From JBLNBU01 sp050260215 (GTDB taxonomy: Bacteria; Pseudomonadota; Alphaproteobacteria; Rhodospirillales; Magnetospirillaceae), in NCBI GenBank assembly GCA_050260215.1, contig JBLNBU010000268.1:1-13498 (forward strand): 13,498 nt of DNA, read 5' to 3'. Below are positions 1 to 6,451 of the stretch, one piece after another; within the stretch, counting starts at the first letter, position 1, and the number at the start of each line of letters is the position of its first letter. The notes under the pieces are model-generated. The model was given only the letters and a program-made list of their open reading frames with translations. It was not told where the DNA came from and made no database searches. The translations under genes and the position numbers were made by a program.

Positions 1-315
1 CGCGGCGTGCTGGACCTTCTGCCGCTGCTCGACGCCCTGGCCTCTTGCCCCGACGCCGCCCGCGGTGCCAACCTGTTCCACGGCACCCTGGCCGAGGCCT
101 TGGCCGCCTGGGTCGCCCGCGCCGCCGAGCTGTCGGGAACCCGCGTGGTGGCGCTGGGCGGCGGCTGCTTCCTCAACAAGGTGCTGACCGGGGCGCTGGC
201 GGCCCGGCTGGCCGAGCTGGGCCTTACCGCCCTGACCGCCGCCCGGGTGTCTCCCGGCGATGCCGGCGTCAGCCTGGGCCAGGCCTGGGTCGCCGCCCTG
301 ACCGATACGGAGTGA
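1..315 (+). CDS. hypF: Carbamoyltransferase HypF, C-terminal fragment (5' end outside window)
   Basis: The reading frame is open from the first base, so only the last 104 residues of a much larger protein (HypF is usually about 750 residues) are visible. The family turns carbamoyl phosphate into a thiocarbamoyl group on HypE, the precursor of the cyanide ligands of [NiFe]-hydrogenase. The visible part is the end of the Kae1/YrdC-type carbamoyltransferase domain: it shows NLFHGTLAEALAAW, then ALGGGCFLNKVL (the family's GG-x-F-x-N-x-x-L element) and SPGDAGVSLGQAW near the end. The usual 'NDGG' before SLGQ reads GDAG here, a mild divergence. The assignment rests partly on position, since hypC, hypD and hypE follow at once with only 7 bases to hypC. 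The acylphosphatase and zinc-finger domains would lie to the left of the window. Confidence 0.85.
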   Translation, partial: RGVLDLLPLLDALASCPDAARGANLFHGTLAEALAAWVARAAELSGTRVVALGGGCFLNKVLTGALAARLAELGLTALTAARVSPGDAGVSLGQAWVAALTDTE

Positions 316-322
316 TGGTTCC

Positions 323-553
323 ATGTGCCTTGCCCTGCCCGCCCTGGTGACCGAACTGCTGCCCGACGACATGGCCAAGGTCGAGCTGGGCGGCGTCGCC
401 AAGACCGTGTCGCTGGCCCTGGTGTCCGACGTGGCGCCGGGCGACTACGTCATCGTCCATGTGGGCTATGCGCTGACCCGCCTCGACCCCGAGGAGGCGG
501 CCAAGACCCTGGCCCTGTTCGCCGAGATGGGCACCCTGGCGGAAACCGCATGA
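323..553 (+). CDS. hypC: Hydrogenase maturation chaperone HypC
   Basis: A 76-residue protein of normal HypC/HupF/HybG length. It begins MCLALPALV, the family signature; the Cys directly after the initiator Met is the known ligand to the Fe(CN)2CO unit and the contact to HypD and the hydrogenase large subunit. The middle (VELGGVAKTVSLALV, then VAPGDYVIVHVGYAL) is the conserved small OB-like beta barrel, and the end (DPEEAAKTLALFAEM) is the usual C-terminal helix. The start is fixed by the MCLA motif. A GGAG at 309-312, overlapping the hypF stop, is the likely ribosome site about 10 bases upstream. The stop overlaps the hypD start as ATGA, so the two partners are probably made in coupled amounts. 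It acts in the cytoplasm in complex with HypD. Confidence 0.95.
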   Translation: MCLALPALVTELLPDDMAKVELGGVAKTVSLALVSDVAPGDYVIVHVGYALTRLDPEEAAKTLALFAEMGTLAETA

Positions 554-1674
554 AGTACATCGACGAGTTCCGCGACGGCGAGCTGGCCCGCGGCCTGGCG
601 CGCACCATCGCCGCCGAGGCCGACCCGGCGCGCACCTATCACGTCATGGAGTTCTGCGGCGGTCATACCCACGCCATCAGCCGCTACGGGCTGGAAGACC
701 TGCTGCCCGCCAACGTCCGCTTCATCCATGGCCCCGGCTGCCCCGTCTGCGTGCTTCCCGTGGGCCGCATCGACGCCGCCATCTGGCTGGCCAAGCAGCC
801 GGGCGTCACCTTGTGCACCTACGGCGACATGATGCGGGTGCCGGGCTCGCAGCGCCTGTCGCTGCTGAAGGCCAAGGCCGAAGGCGCCGACGTGCGCATG
901 GTGTGGTCGACCATGGACGCGCTCAAATTGGCCGAGGCCCATCCCGACCGCCAGATCGTCTTCTTCGCCATCGGGTTCGAGACCACCACGCCGCCCACCG
1001 CCGTGGCGCTGAAGCAGGCCAAGGCCACGGGGCTCGAAAACTTCTCGGTATTCTGCAACCACGTGCTGACGCCGTCGGCGATCACCCAGATCCTGGATTC
1101 CCCCGAGGTGCGCGAGCTGGGCACCGTCAAGCTGGATGCCTTCATCGGCCCGGCCCACGTCTCGACCGTGATCGGCTCGGGCCCCTATGAGTACTTCGCC
1201 GAGGAATACCAGCGCCCGGTGGTCATCGCCGGCTTCGAACCCCTGGACGTGCTGCAGGCCCTCTTGATGCTGGTCCGCCAGATCAACCAGGGGCGCTTCG
1301 ACGTCGAGAACGAGTTCGCCCGCGCGGTCACCCGCGACGGCAACGCCAAGGCCAAGGCCCTGGTCGCCGAGGTGTTCGAGCTGCGCAAGAGCTTCGAGTG
1401 GCGGGGTTTGGGCCTGGTCCCCTATTCGGCCTTGCGCATCAAGGAGCCCTTCGCCGCCTGGGACGCCGAGCGCCGCTGGGATGTGCCCCAGGACTCGCGC
1501 CCCGACAACAAGGCCTGCGAATGCGGCGCCATCCTGCGCGGCGTCAAGCGCCCCATGGACTGCAAGCTGTTCGGCACCGTCTGCACGCCCGAGAACCCCA
1601 TGGGCAGCTGCATGGTCTCGGCCGAAGGGGCGTGCGCCGCCCATTGGACGTATGGAAGGTTCAGAACCGCATGA
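550..1674 (+). CDS. hypD: Hydrogenase maturation Fe-S protein HypD
   Basis: A 374-residue cytoplasmic protein, normal for HypD. HypD carries a [4Fe-4S] cluster and redox-active cysteines and, with HypC, is the scaffold where Fe receives two CN and one CO. Visible signatures are MEFCGGHTHAI (Cys36), HGPGCPVCVLP (Cys64 and Cys67, the redox/Fe-binding CPVC element), the FETTTPP segment and CNHVLTP. The Cys-rich C-terminal region has Cys at about 323, 325, 338, 345, 354 and 362; the family's cluster ligands lie there. The start is the ATG that overlaps the hypC TGA; the open frame continues upstream only because it runs out of frame through hypC. The gene ends in an ATGA overlap with hypE. All key cysteines appear intact, so it should be functional. 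Confidence 0.97.
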   Translation: MKYIDEFRDGELARGLARTIAAEADPARTYHVMEFCGGHTHAISRYGLEDLLPANVRFIHGPGCPVCVLPVGRIDAAIWLAKQPGVTLCTYGDMMRVPGSQRLSLLKAKAEGADVRMVWSTMDALKLAEAHPDRQIVFFAIGFETTTPPTAVALKQAKATGLENFSVFCNHVLTPSAITQILDSPEVRELGTVKLDAFIGPAHVSTVIGSGPYEYFAEEYQRPVVIAGFEPLDVLQALLMLVRQINQGRFDVENEFARAVTRDGNAKAKALVAEVFELRKSFEWRGLGLVPYSALRIKEPFAAWDAERRWDVPQDSRPDNKACECGAILRGVKRPMDCKLFGTVCTPENPMGSCMVSAEGACAAHWTYGRFRTA

Positions 1675-2735
1675 GTCTCCCCCGCCGCACCCATCCCCGC
1701 CCGCTCGACCTGAAAACCGGCCGCGTCGACCTGACCCACGGCGGCGGCGGCCGGGCCATGGCCCAGCTGGTCGAGGAACTGTTCGTCGCCGCCTTCGACA
1801 ACGAGGCGCTGAAGCAACGCAACGACCAGGCCGCCTTCGACGTGCCCGAGGAGGCGCGGTTGGGCGGGCGCATGGTGATGACCACCGACGGCTATGTCAT
1901 CAGCCCGCTGTTCTTCCCCGGCGGCGACATCGGCAGCCTGGCCGTGCACGGCACCGTCAACGACGTCGCCATGGCCGGAGCCAGGCCGCTGTACCTGTCG
2001 GCCGGCTTCATCATCGAGGAAGGCTTCCCGCTGGCCGACCTGAAGCGCGTGGTCGACTCCATGGCCAAGGCGTCCAAGGACGCCGGCGTGCCGGTGGTCA
2101 CCGGCGACACCAAGGTGGTCGAGAAGGGCAAGGGCGACGGCATCTTCATCACCACCGCCGGCATCGGCGTGGTGCCGCCGGGGGTCGATGTGTCTGGGGA
2201 CAAGGCCCGGCCGGGCGACGTCATCCTGGTATCCGGCACCATGGGCGACCACGGCGTCGCGGTGATGAGCCAGCGTGAAAGCTTAGGCTTCGAATCGGCC
2301 ATCGTCTCGGACTCGGCGGCGTTGCACGGGCTGGTCGCCGACATGGTCGCCAGCGCCCCGGGACTCAGGGTACTGCGCGATCCCACCCGCGGCGGCCTGG
2401 CGGCGACCTTGAACGAGATCGCCCAGCAAAGCGGCGTCGGCATGATGATCCGCGAATCGGCCATTCCGATCCGCGCCGAGGTGCGCGGCGCCTGCGAACT
2501 GCTGGGCCTGGACGCCCTTTACGTCGCTAACGAGGGCAAGCTGATCTGCATCTGCGACCCGGCCGACGCCGACGCGGTGCTGGCGGCCATGCGCGCCCAC
2601 CCCCTGGGCAGGGATGCCGCCCGCATCGGCGAATGCCGCACCGACGCCCACCACTTCGTCCAGATGGAAACCGGCCTGGGCGGCATGCGCGTCGTCGACT
2701 GGCTGGCCGGCGAGCAGCTGCCGAGGATCTGTTGA
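1671..2735 (+). CDS. hypE: Carbamoyl dehydratase HypE
   Basis: A 354-residue PurM/AIR-synthetase-like protein. HypE accepts a carbamoyl group from HypF on its C-terminal Cys and dehydrates it with ATP to a thiocyanate, the cyanide donor for the hydrogenase iron. Visible elements are LTHGGGGRAMAQLV near residues 21-34, TTDGYVISPLFFPGGDIGSL (71-90), GTVNDVAMAGA (94-104), the ATP-site stretch VTGDTKVVEKGKGDG (143-157) and RDPTRGGLAATLNEIA. The protein ends exactly in PRIC, so the carrier Cys354 is present. The start is the ATG overlapping the hypD stop, with GGAAGG 12 bases ahead; it is a little longer at the N-terminus than some homologues (an Arg/Pro-rich lead of about 10 residues). The TGATG junction couples it to hypX. 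Confidence 0.97.
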   Translation: MSLPRRTHPRPLDLKTGRVDLTHGGGGRAMAQLVEELFVAAFDNEALKQRNDQAAFDVPEEARLGGRMVMTTDGYVISPLFFPGGDIGSLAVHGTVNDVAMAGARPLYLSAGFIIEEGFPLADLKRVVDSMAKASKDAGVPVVTGDTKVVEKGKGDGIFITTAGIGVVPPGVDVSGDKARPGDVILVSGTMGDHGVAVMSQRESLGFESAIVSDSAALHGLVADMVASAPGLRVLRDPTRGGLAATLNEIAQQSGVGMMIRESAIPIRAEVRGACELLGLDALYVANEGKLICICDPADADAVLAAMRAHPLGRDAARIGECRTDAHHFVQMETGLGGMRVVDWLAGEQLPRIC

Positions 2736-4363
2736 TGCGGGTCCTGCTGCTGTCGCACTCCTTCAACAGCCTGACCCAGCGCCTGTGGGTCGCGCTGGCC
2801 GAGCGCGGCCACGACGTCACCTGCGAGTTCGACGTCAACGACGCCGTCACCATCGAGGCGGTCGAACTGGCCCGGCCCGACGTGATCGTCGCCCCCTTCC
2901 TCAAGCGTGCTATCCCCGAAGCGGTGTGGCGCAACCACCTGTGCCTGGTGGTCCACCCCGGCCCCGAGGGCGACCGCGGTCCGTCGGCGCTGGACTGGGC
3001 GATCCTGGAAGGACGCGACAGCTGGGGCGTGACCGTCCTGCAGGCCGAGGCCGAGATGGACGCAGGCCCCGTCTGGGCCAGCCGCAGCTTTTCCATGCGC
3101 GACGCCACCAAGTCCAGCCTGTACCGCAACGAGGTCACCGAGGCCGCCCTCGAGGCGGTGCTGGAAGCGCTGGAAAAGGTCCCCTCGCCCCCCGACCATC
3201 GCCCCGCCGGCACGTTCAGGCCGGCCATGCGCCAGGCGGACCGCGCCATCGACTGGGCCGTCGATTCCACCACCGCCGTGCTGCGCAAGATCCGCTCGGG
3301 CGACGGCACGCCGGGCGTATTCGATCCGGCCCTGGATGCCTACCTGCACGACGCCCACCGGGCCGCGCTCGACGGCGCGCCAGGCGCCCTGCTTGCCCGG
3401 TCGGGCGGTGCCGTGGCGGTCGGCACGGCAGACGGCGCGGTGTGGATCGGCCACCTGCGCCGCAAGGGCGGCCTGAAGCTGCCCGCCGTCCAGGTGCTGG
3501 GCGACGCCGCCAGCGCCCTGCCCGAGGCGCCCGGTTACCACGACCTGTGGTACGACGAGCGCCACGGGGTCGGCTATGTCCATTTTCCCTTCCTCAACGG
3601 CGCCATGAGTGCCGACCAGTGCGAGCGCCTGCGCGCCGCCTTCAAGGCCGCCACCGAGCGCCCGACCCGGGTGATCGCGCTGATGGGCGGGCCCGACTTC
3701 TGGTCCAACGGCATCCACCTCGGCACCATCGAGGAGGAGGCCAGCCCGGCCGACGAATCCTGGCGCACCATCAACGCCATGAACGACCTGTGCCGCGACA
3801 TCATCACCTGCGGCAGCCACCTGACCATCGCCGCCATGCAGGGCAACGCCGGCGCCGGCGGGGTGTTCATGGCGCTGGCCGCCGACCTGGTGCTGGCGCG
3901 CGAAGGCGTGGTGCTGAACCCCCACTACAAGGGCATGGGCAACCTGTACGGGTCCGAGTACTGGACCTACCTGCTGCCCAAGCGCTGCGGCACTGAGAAC
4001 GCCGCCCGCGTCGTCCAGGCCCGCCTGCCCATGGGAACACCGGAGGCCGAGCGCCTTGGCCTGGTCGACGCCCGCTTCGGCCGCACCCCCGCCGAGTTCC
4101 GCCAGGCGGTCGAGGCCATGGCCGCGTCCCTGGCCGCCGACCCGGCTCTCGACGAACGCCTGGCCGCCAAGCGCCTGACCCGGGCCGCCGACGAGGCCGC
4201 CAAGCCGCTGGAGGCCTACCGCGCCGAGGAACTGGAGCGGATGACGCTGAACTTCTACGGCTTCGATCCCAGCTACCACGTCGCCCGCTTCAACTTCATC
4301 CACAAGGTGCCGAAAAGCCGGACGCCGATCTATCTGGCGCGGCATCGGGCCAAACGCGGATGA
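2735..4363 (+). CDS. hypX: Hydrogenase maturation factor HypX/HoxX (CO-ligand synthase)
   Basis: A 542-residue two-domain protein. The N-terminal half resembles formyl-tetrahydrofolate-dependent formyltransferases: LLLSHSFNSLTQRLW at 4-18, DVIVAPFLKRAIPE at 49-62, and the HPGPEGDRGPSALDW element at 74-88. The C-terminal half resembles enoyl-CoA hydratase/crotonase: MGGPDFWSNGIHL at about 317-329, AAMQGNAGAGGVFMALAADL at 366-385, and NPHYKGMGNLYGSEYW at 395-410. In characterised homologues the formyl group is moved onto CoA and formyl-CoA is decarbonylated to CO, which becomes the CO ligand of the [NiFe] site, mainly in hydrogenases made in oxygen. Here it is the last hyp gene, sharing one base with hypE (TGATG), with GAGGAT as a likely ribosome site. 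Both halves look intact. Confidence 0.95.
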   Translation: MRVLLLSHSFNSLTQRLWVALAERGHDVTCEFDVNDAVTIEAVELARPDVIVAPFLKRAIPEAVWRNHLCLVVHPGPEGDRGPSALDWAILEGRDSWGVTVLQAEAEMDAGPVWASRSFSMRDATKSSLYRNEVTEAALEAVLEALEKVPSPPDHRPAGTFRPAMRQADRAIDWAVDSTTAVLRKIRSGDGTPGVFDPALDAYLHDAHRAALDGAPGALLARSGGAVAVGTADGAVWIGHLRRKGGLKLPAVQVLGDAASALPEAPGYHDLWYDERHGVGYVHFPFLNGAMSADQCERLRAAFKAATERPTRVIALMGGPDFWSNGIHLGTIEEEASPADESWRTINAMNDLCRDIITCGSHLTIAAMQGNAGAGGVFMALAADLVLAREGVVLNPHYKGMGNLYGSEYWTYLLPKRCGTENAARVVQARLPMGTPEAERLGLVDARFGRTPAEFRQAVEAMAASLAADPALDERLAAKRLTRAADEAAKPLEAYRAEELERMTLNFYGFDPSYHVARFNFIHKVPKSRTPIYLARHRAKRG

Positions 4364-4373
4364 CCGCCTGGCC
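4348..4373 (+). terminator. Candidate hairpin at the end of the hyp operon
   Basis: A two-part stem: GGCCA pairs with TGGCC, and an inner GCGG pairs with CCGC around an ATGA loop that contains the hypX stop codon. It lies at the 3' end of the hyp genes, where a transcript end would be sensible before the separate higBA promoter. No run of T follows, so it is not a classical intrinsic terminator; it may only protect the mRNA end, or be chance in GC-rich DNA. Confidence 0.3.
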
Positions 4374-4382
4374 GGAGTAACG

Positions 4383-4417
4383 TTGTACGCTACACATCGT
4401 CATGCTATACATGACAG
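4383..4417 (+). promoter_or_regulatory. Promoter/operator of the higBA pair (repeat-rich)
   Basis: This AT-richer gap between hypX and higB holds several repeats in 35 bases. TGTA-cgc-TACA (4384-4394) is a perfect inverted repeat. GCTACACAT (4389-4397) and GCTATACAT (4404-4412) are near-identical 9-base direct repeats 15 bases apart. CATG occurs on both sides of CTATA at 4401-4413. A weak sigma70-like pair is TTGTAC (4383-4388) and TATACA (4406-4411), spaced 17 bases. That would start transcription at or just before the higB ATG at 4418, giving a leaderless or nearly leaderless mRNA; no Shine-Dalgarno is seen before higB. Repeats over the promoter are what is expected for autorepression by the HigA antitoxin. 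The repeats are seen; the roles are inferred. Confidence 0.55.
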
Positions 4418-4693
4418 ATGATCCGGACCTTCCGCCACAAGGGGCTCAAGGAGCTGTTCAGGGACGGTGCCTCCGGCAAGGTCGCCCCAGTGCTTCAAGC
4501 TCGCTGTTTGGAGATCCTGGATGCCCTGGACATGGCAGTGCGCCCTGACGATATGAATGTCCCAGGGTGGAATTTCCACGGGCTGCAGGGCTCGCCCAAG
4601 CGATACTCCTGCCACGTCAACGGACCTTGGTGCATCACCTTCGAATTCGATGATGGGGATGCATATCGAATCGATCTGGTGAACTACCATTGA
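4418..4693 (+). CDS. higB: HigB-type toxin (RelE/ParE superfamily mRNA interferase)
   Basis: A 91-residue protein, normal length for HigB. Family members cut mRNA on the ribosome and are neutralised by the HigA antitoxin. Visible signatures are the N-terminal FRHKGLKELFRDGASGKV, the VRPDDMNVPGWNFHGLQG stretch (His54 falls at the position of the conserved active-site His) and WCITFEFDDGDAYRIDL, ending NYH. Two positions differ from the commonest pattern: Cys72 stands where many relatives have Arg (WRI), and the end is NYH where DYH is usual, so catalytic strength is uncertain; these may be subfamily features. Base composition is visibly less GC-rich than the hyp genes, which fits a mobile module. 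The toxin gene comes first, as is typical for higBA and opposite to most toxin-antitoxin pairs. Confidence 0.88.
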   Translation: MIRTFRHKGLKELFRDGASGKVAPVLQARCLEILDALDMAVRPDDMNVPGWNFHGLQGSPKRYSCHVNGPWCITFEFDDGDAYRIDLVNYH

Positions 4694-4701
4694 GGTTTGT
4701 G

Positions 4702-5019
4702 ATGTCGGAAGAGCTGGCTGCAGAACGTCCAATCCGCTGCCCCACCCATCCGGGGACGGTACTGCGCAGCACAGTGCTGCCCGCATTGCGCATGACGGTC
4801 AAGGCCGCTGCCACCGAACTTGGGGTGTCGCGCCAGACGCTTCACCGGGTCATCGCCGGGAGGGCCTCGATCACCCCGGAGATGGCTGTGCGGCTGGGGC
4901 GATTTTGTGGAAACGGCCCGGGCCTGTGGCTGCGGATGCAGCAGGCCCACGACCTGTGGCTGGCCGAGAAGGCGCTGGCCGAGGAGATCAAGTCCATTCC
5001 GTGCCACGCGGTGATGTGA
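4702..5019 (+). CDS. higA: HigA-type antitoxin (XRE-family helix-turn-helix)
   Basis: A 105-residue DNA-binding antitoxin. It shows the family opening CPTHPGTVLRSTVLPAL (13-29), an XRE helix-turn-helix over roughly residues 33-55 (VKAAATELGVSRQTLHRVIAG), then SITPEMAVRLGRFCG and LWLRMQQAHDLWLAE, the usual HigA C-terminal part. It would bind HigB and repress the promoter at 4383-4417. The ATG at 4702 is chosen because GAGG at 4692-4695 is well placed 6 bases ahead; a TTG at 4690 overlapping the higB stop is an alternative that adds four residues. The gene ends GTGATGTGA: the last TGA overlaps a GTG that is the likely start of the next gene, so the antitoxin and a flavoprotein may be translated together. 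Confidence 0.9.
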   Translation: MSEELAAERPIRCPTHPGTVLRSTVLPALRMTVKAAATELGVSRQTLHRVIAGRASITPEMAVRLGRFCGNGPGLWLRMQQAHDLWLAEKALAEEIKSIPCHAVM

Positions 5020-6221
5020 TCGTCCCCGCGCCCATCGCCGTCGTCGGCGGCGGCCCGGCCGGGTTGATGGCGGCCGAGGTGGCTGCGGCGGCCGGTGCCG
5101 CGGTGCACGTGTTCGACGCCATGCCGTCGGTGGGACGCAAGTTCCTGCTGGCCGGCAAGGGCGGCATGAACCTGACCCACTCCGAGCCCCTGGACCGCTT
5201 CGTCGGCCGCTACGGGGTGCAGGCCGACCGCTTCGCCGGCTGGCTGGCCGAGTTCGGGCCCGAGCAGATGCGCCACTGGGCCCACGGGCTGGGCATCGAC
5301 ACCTTCATCGGCACCTCAGGGCGCGTGTTCCCCACCGACTTCAAGGCGGCGCCGCTGCTGCGCGCCTGGCTGCGGCGGCTGAAGGGCATGGGCGTCGTCT
5401 TCCACGCCCGCCACCGCTGGCTGGGCTGGGACGGTGCTGCGCTGCGATTTGCCGGGCCGGCGGGCGAGGTCCGTATCGAGGCCGCCGCCACCGTGCTGGC
5501 GCTCGGCGGCGGCAGCTGGCCCAACCTGGGCTCGGACGGCGGCTGGGTCGATATCCTGGGTGCCCGCGGCGTCGCGGTGGCGCCGCTGGTCCCGGCCAAT
5601 TGCGGCTTCGACGTCGGCTGGTCCGACGAATTCCGCGTGCGCTTCGCCGGCCAGCCGATCAAGGCGGTGGCGCTGTCGTTCGCCGGCCGGCGGGTGCGCG
5701 GCGAAATCATGCTCACCGAGACCGGCATCGAGGGCGGCGCCGTCTATGCGTTGTCGGCACCGCTGCGCGACGCCATCGCCCAAGATGGCCGCACCGTCCT
5801 GGAATTGGACCTGGCGCCTGAACGCTCCCCCGCCCAGTTGGCCAAGGCGTTGACGCGCCCGCGCGGCAGCCTGTCGCTTTCGACCTGGCTGGGCAAGGCG
5901 GCGGGACTGAAGGGACCGGCACTGGGCCTGTGCCGCGAGGTGCTGACGCCCGAGGCGCTGAACGACCCGGCCCGGTTGGCCGCGGCGCTCAAGGCGCTGC
6001 CGCTGCCGCTTCTCGCCCCGCGACCGCTGGCCGAGGCCATCTCGACCGCCGGCGGCGTGCGCTTCGACCAGTTGGACGAGTGCCTGATGCTGCGCAGCAT
6101 TCCCGGCGTGTTCGTCGCCGGCGAGATGCTGGACTGGGAGGCCCCCACCGGCGGCTACCTGCTGACCGGCTGCTTCGCCACCGGCCGGGTGGCGGGTGCC
6201 GCGGCGGCGCGGTGGGCCTAA
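5016..6221 (+). CDS. HI0933/YhiN-like FAD-dependent flavoprotein, TIGR03862-type
   Basis: A 401-residue predicted flavoprotein of the HI0933/YhiN group (related to BaiN), of unknown substrate. An N-terminal FAD-binding Rossmann motif, IAVVGGGPAGLMAAE (7-21), is followed by SVGRKFLLAGKGGMNLTHSE (38-57), a family hallmark. Further signatures are FIGTSGRVFPTDFKAAPLL, the LALGGGSWPNLGSDGGW loop and a C-terminal FAD-contact stretch, GVFVAGEMLDWEAPTGGYLL, then TGCFATGR. No signal peptide or membrane segment is seen, so it is probably cytoplasmic. GTG at 5016 is preferred as start: it gives a GTGA overlap with higA and places the FAD motif at the usual distance. GTG at 5001 would add five residues. 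No good Shine-Dalgarno precedes it, so translation may depend on higA. The stop overlaps the stop of the opposing MoaD-like gene by 4 bases. Confidence 0.88.
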   Translation: MIVPAPIAVVGGGPAGLMAAEVAAAAGAAVHVFDAMPSVGRKFLLAGKGGMNLTHSEPLDRFVGRYGVQADRFAGWLAEFGPEQMRHWAHGLGIDTFIGTSGRVFPTDFKAAPLLRAWLRRLKGMGVVFHARHRWLGWDGAALRFAGPAGEVRIEAAATVLALGGGSWPNLGSDGGWVDILGARGVAVAPLVPANCGFDVGWSDEFRVRFAGQPIKAVALSFAGRRVRGEIMLTETGIEGGAVYALSAPLRDAIAQDGRTVLELDLAPERSPAQLAKALTRPRGSLSLSTWLGKAAGLKGPALGLCREVLTPEALNDPARLAAALKALPLPLLAPRPLAEAISTAGGVRFDQLDECLMLRSIPGVFVAGEMLDWEAPTGGYLLTGCFATGRVAGAAAARWA

Positions 6222-6451
6222 CGGCCGGCCACCACCAGGTCGACGACGTCACCGTCGCGGATGCGGCAGCTGTCTTCCGAGCACATGACCATCACCCCGT
6301 CCACCGCCATGACCAGGCTGTTGTCCTCGATCAGGTCGAAGACGCTGCGGTGGCGGCGGAACAGGGCGGCGCGCAGGTCGGCGATCGAAGCCACCGGCTC
6401 TTCGACGACCACCTCGTCCCCGCTGCCGGGAAGGCGGACGCGAATCGTCAC
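6218..6451 (-). CDS. MoaD/ThiS-like beta-grasp small protein
   Basis: A 77-residue protein, the size of MoaD/ThiS sulfur carriers. Its pattern fits a ubiquitin-like beta-grasp fold: TIRVRLPGSGDEVVVE (first hairpin), SIADLRAALFRRH (helix), then SLVMAVDGVMV and RIRDGDVVDLVVAGR. The classical carriers end in Gly-Gly for thiocarboxylation; this one ends Ala-Gly-Arg, so canonical sulfur transfer is doubtful. It starts with GTG overlapping the stop of the phenylacetate-CoA ligase gene (GTGA), with AAGGAAGGGG just ahead inside that gene, so it is the last gene of the pad-like operon. Its place beside a molybdopterin oxidoreductase suggests a role in cofactor supply or enzyme assembly, but that is inference. 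The stop shares 4 bases with the convergent flavoprotein gene. Confidence 0.75.
   Translation of the reverse strand: MTIRVRLPGSGDEVVVEEPVASIADLRAALFRRHRSVFDLIEDNSLVMAVDGVMVMCSEDSCRIRDGDVVDLVVAGR

Noticed and set aside
466..1644. Long - strand open frame opposite hypD
   Set aside because: No motif, biased composition, and hypD is unambiguous on the + strand.
2519..4345. Long - strand open frame (about 608 codons) opposite hypE and hypX
   Set aside because: Composition is typical of an antisense shadow (His/Gly/Val/Ala-rich), and hypE and hypX on the + strand have full family motifs.
4348..4373. Classical intrinsic terminator after hypX
   Set aside because: The stem is present but no T-run follows, so it is kept only as a low-confidence hairpin.
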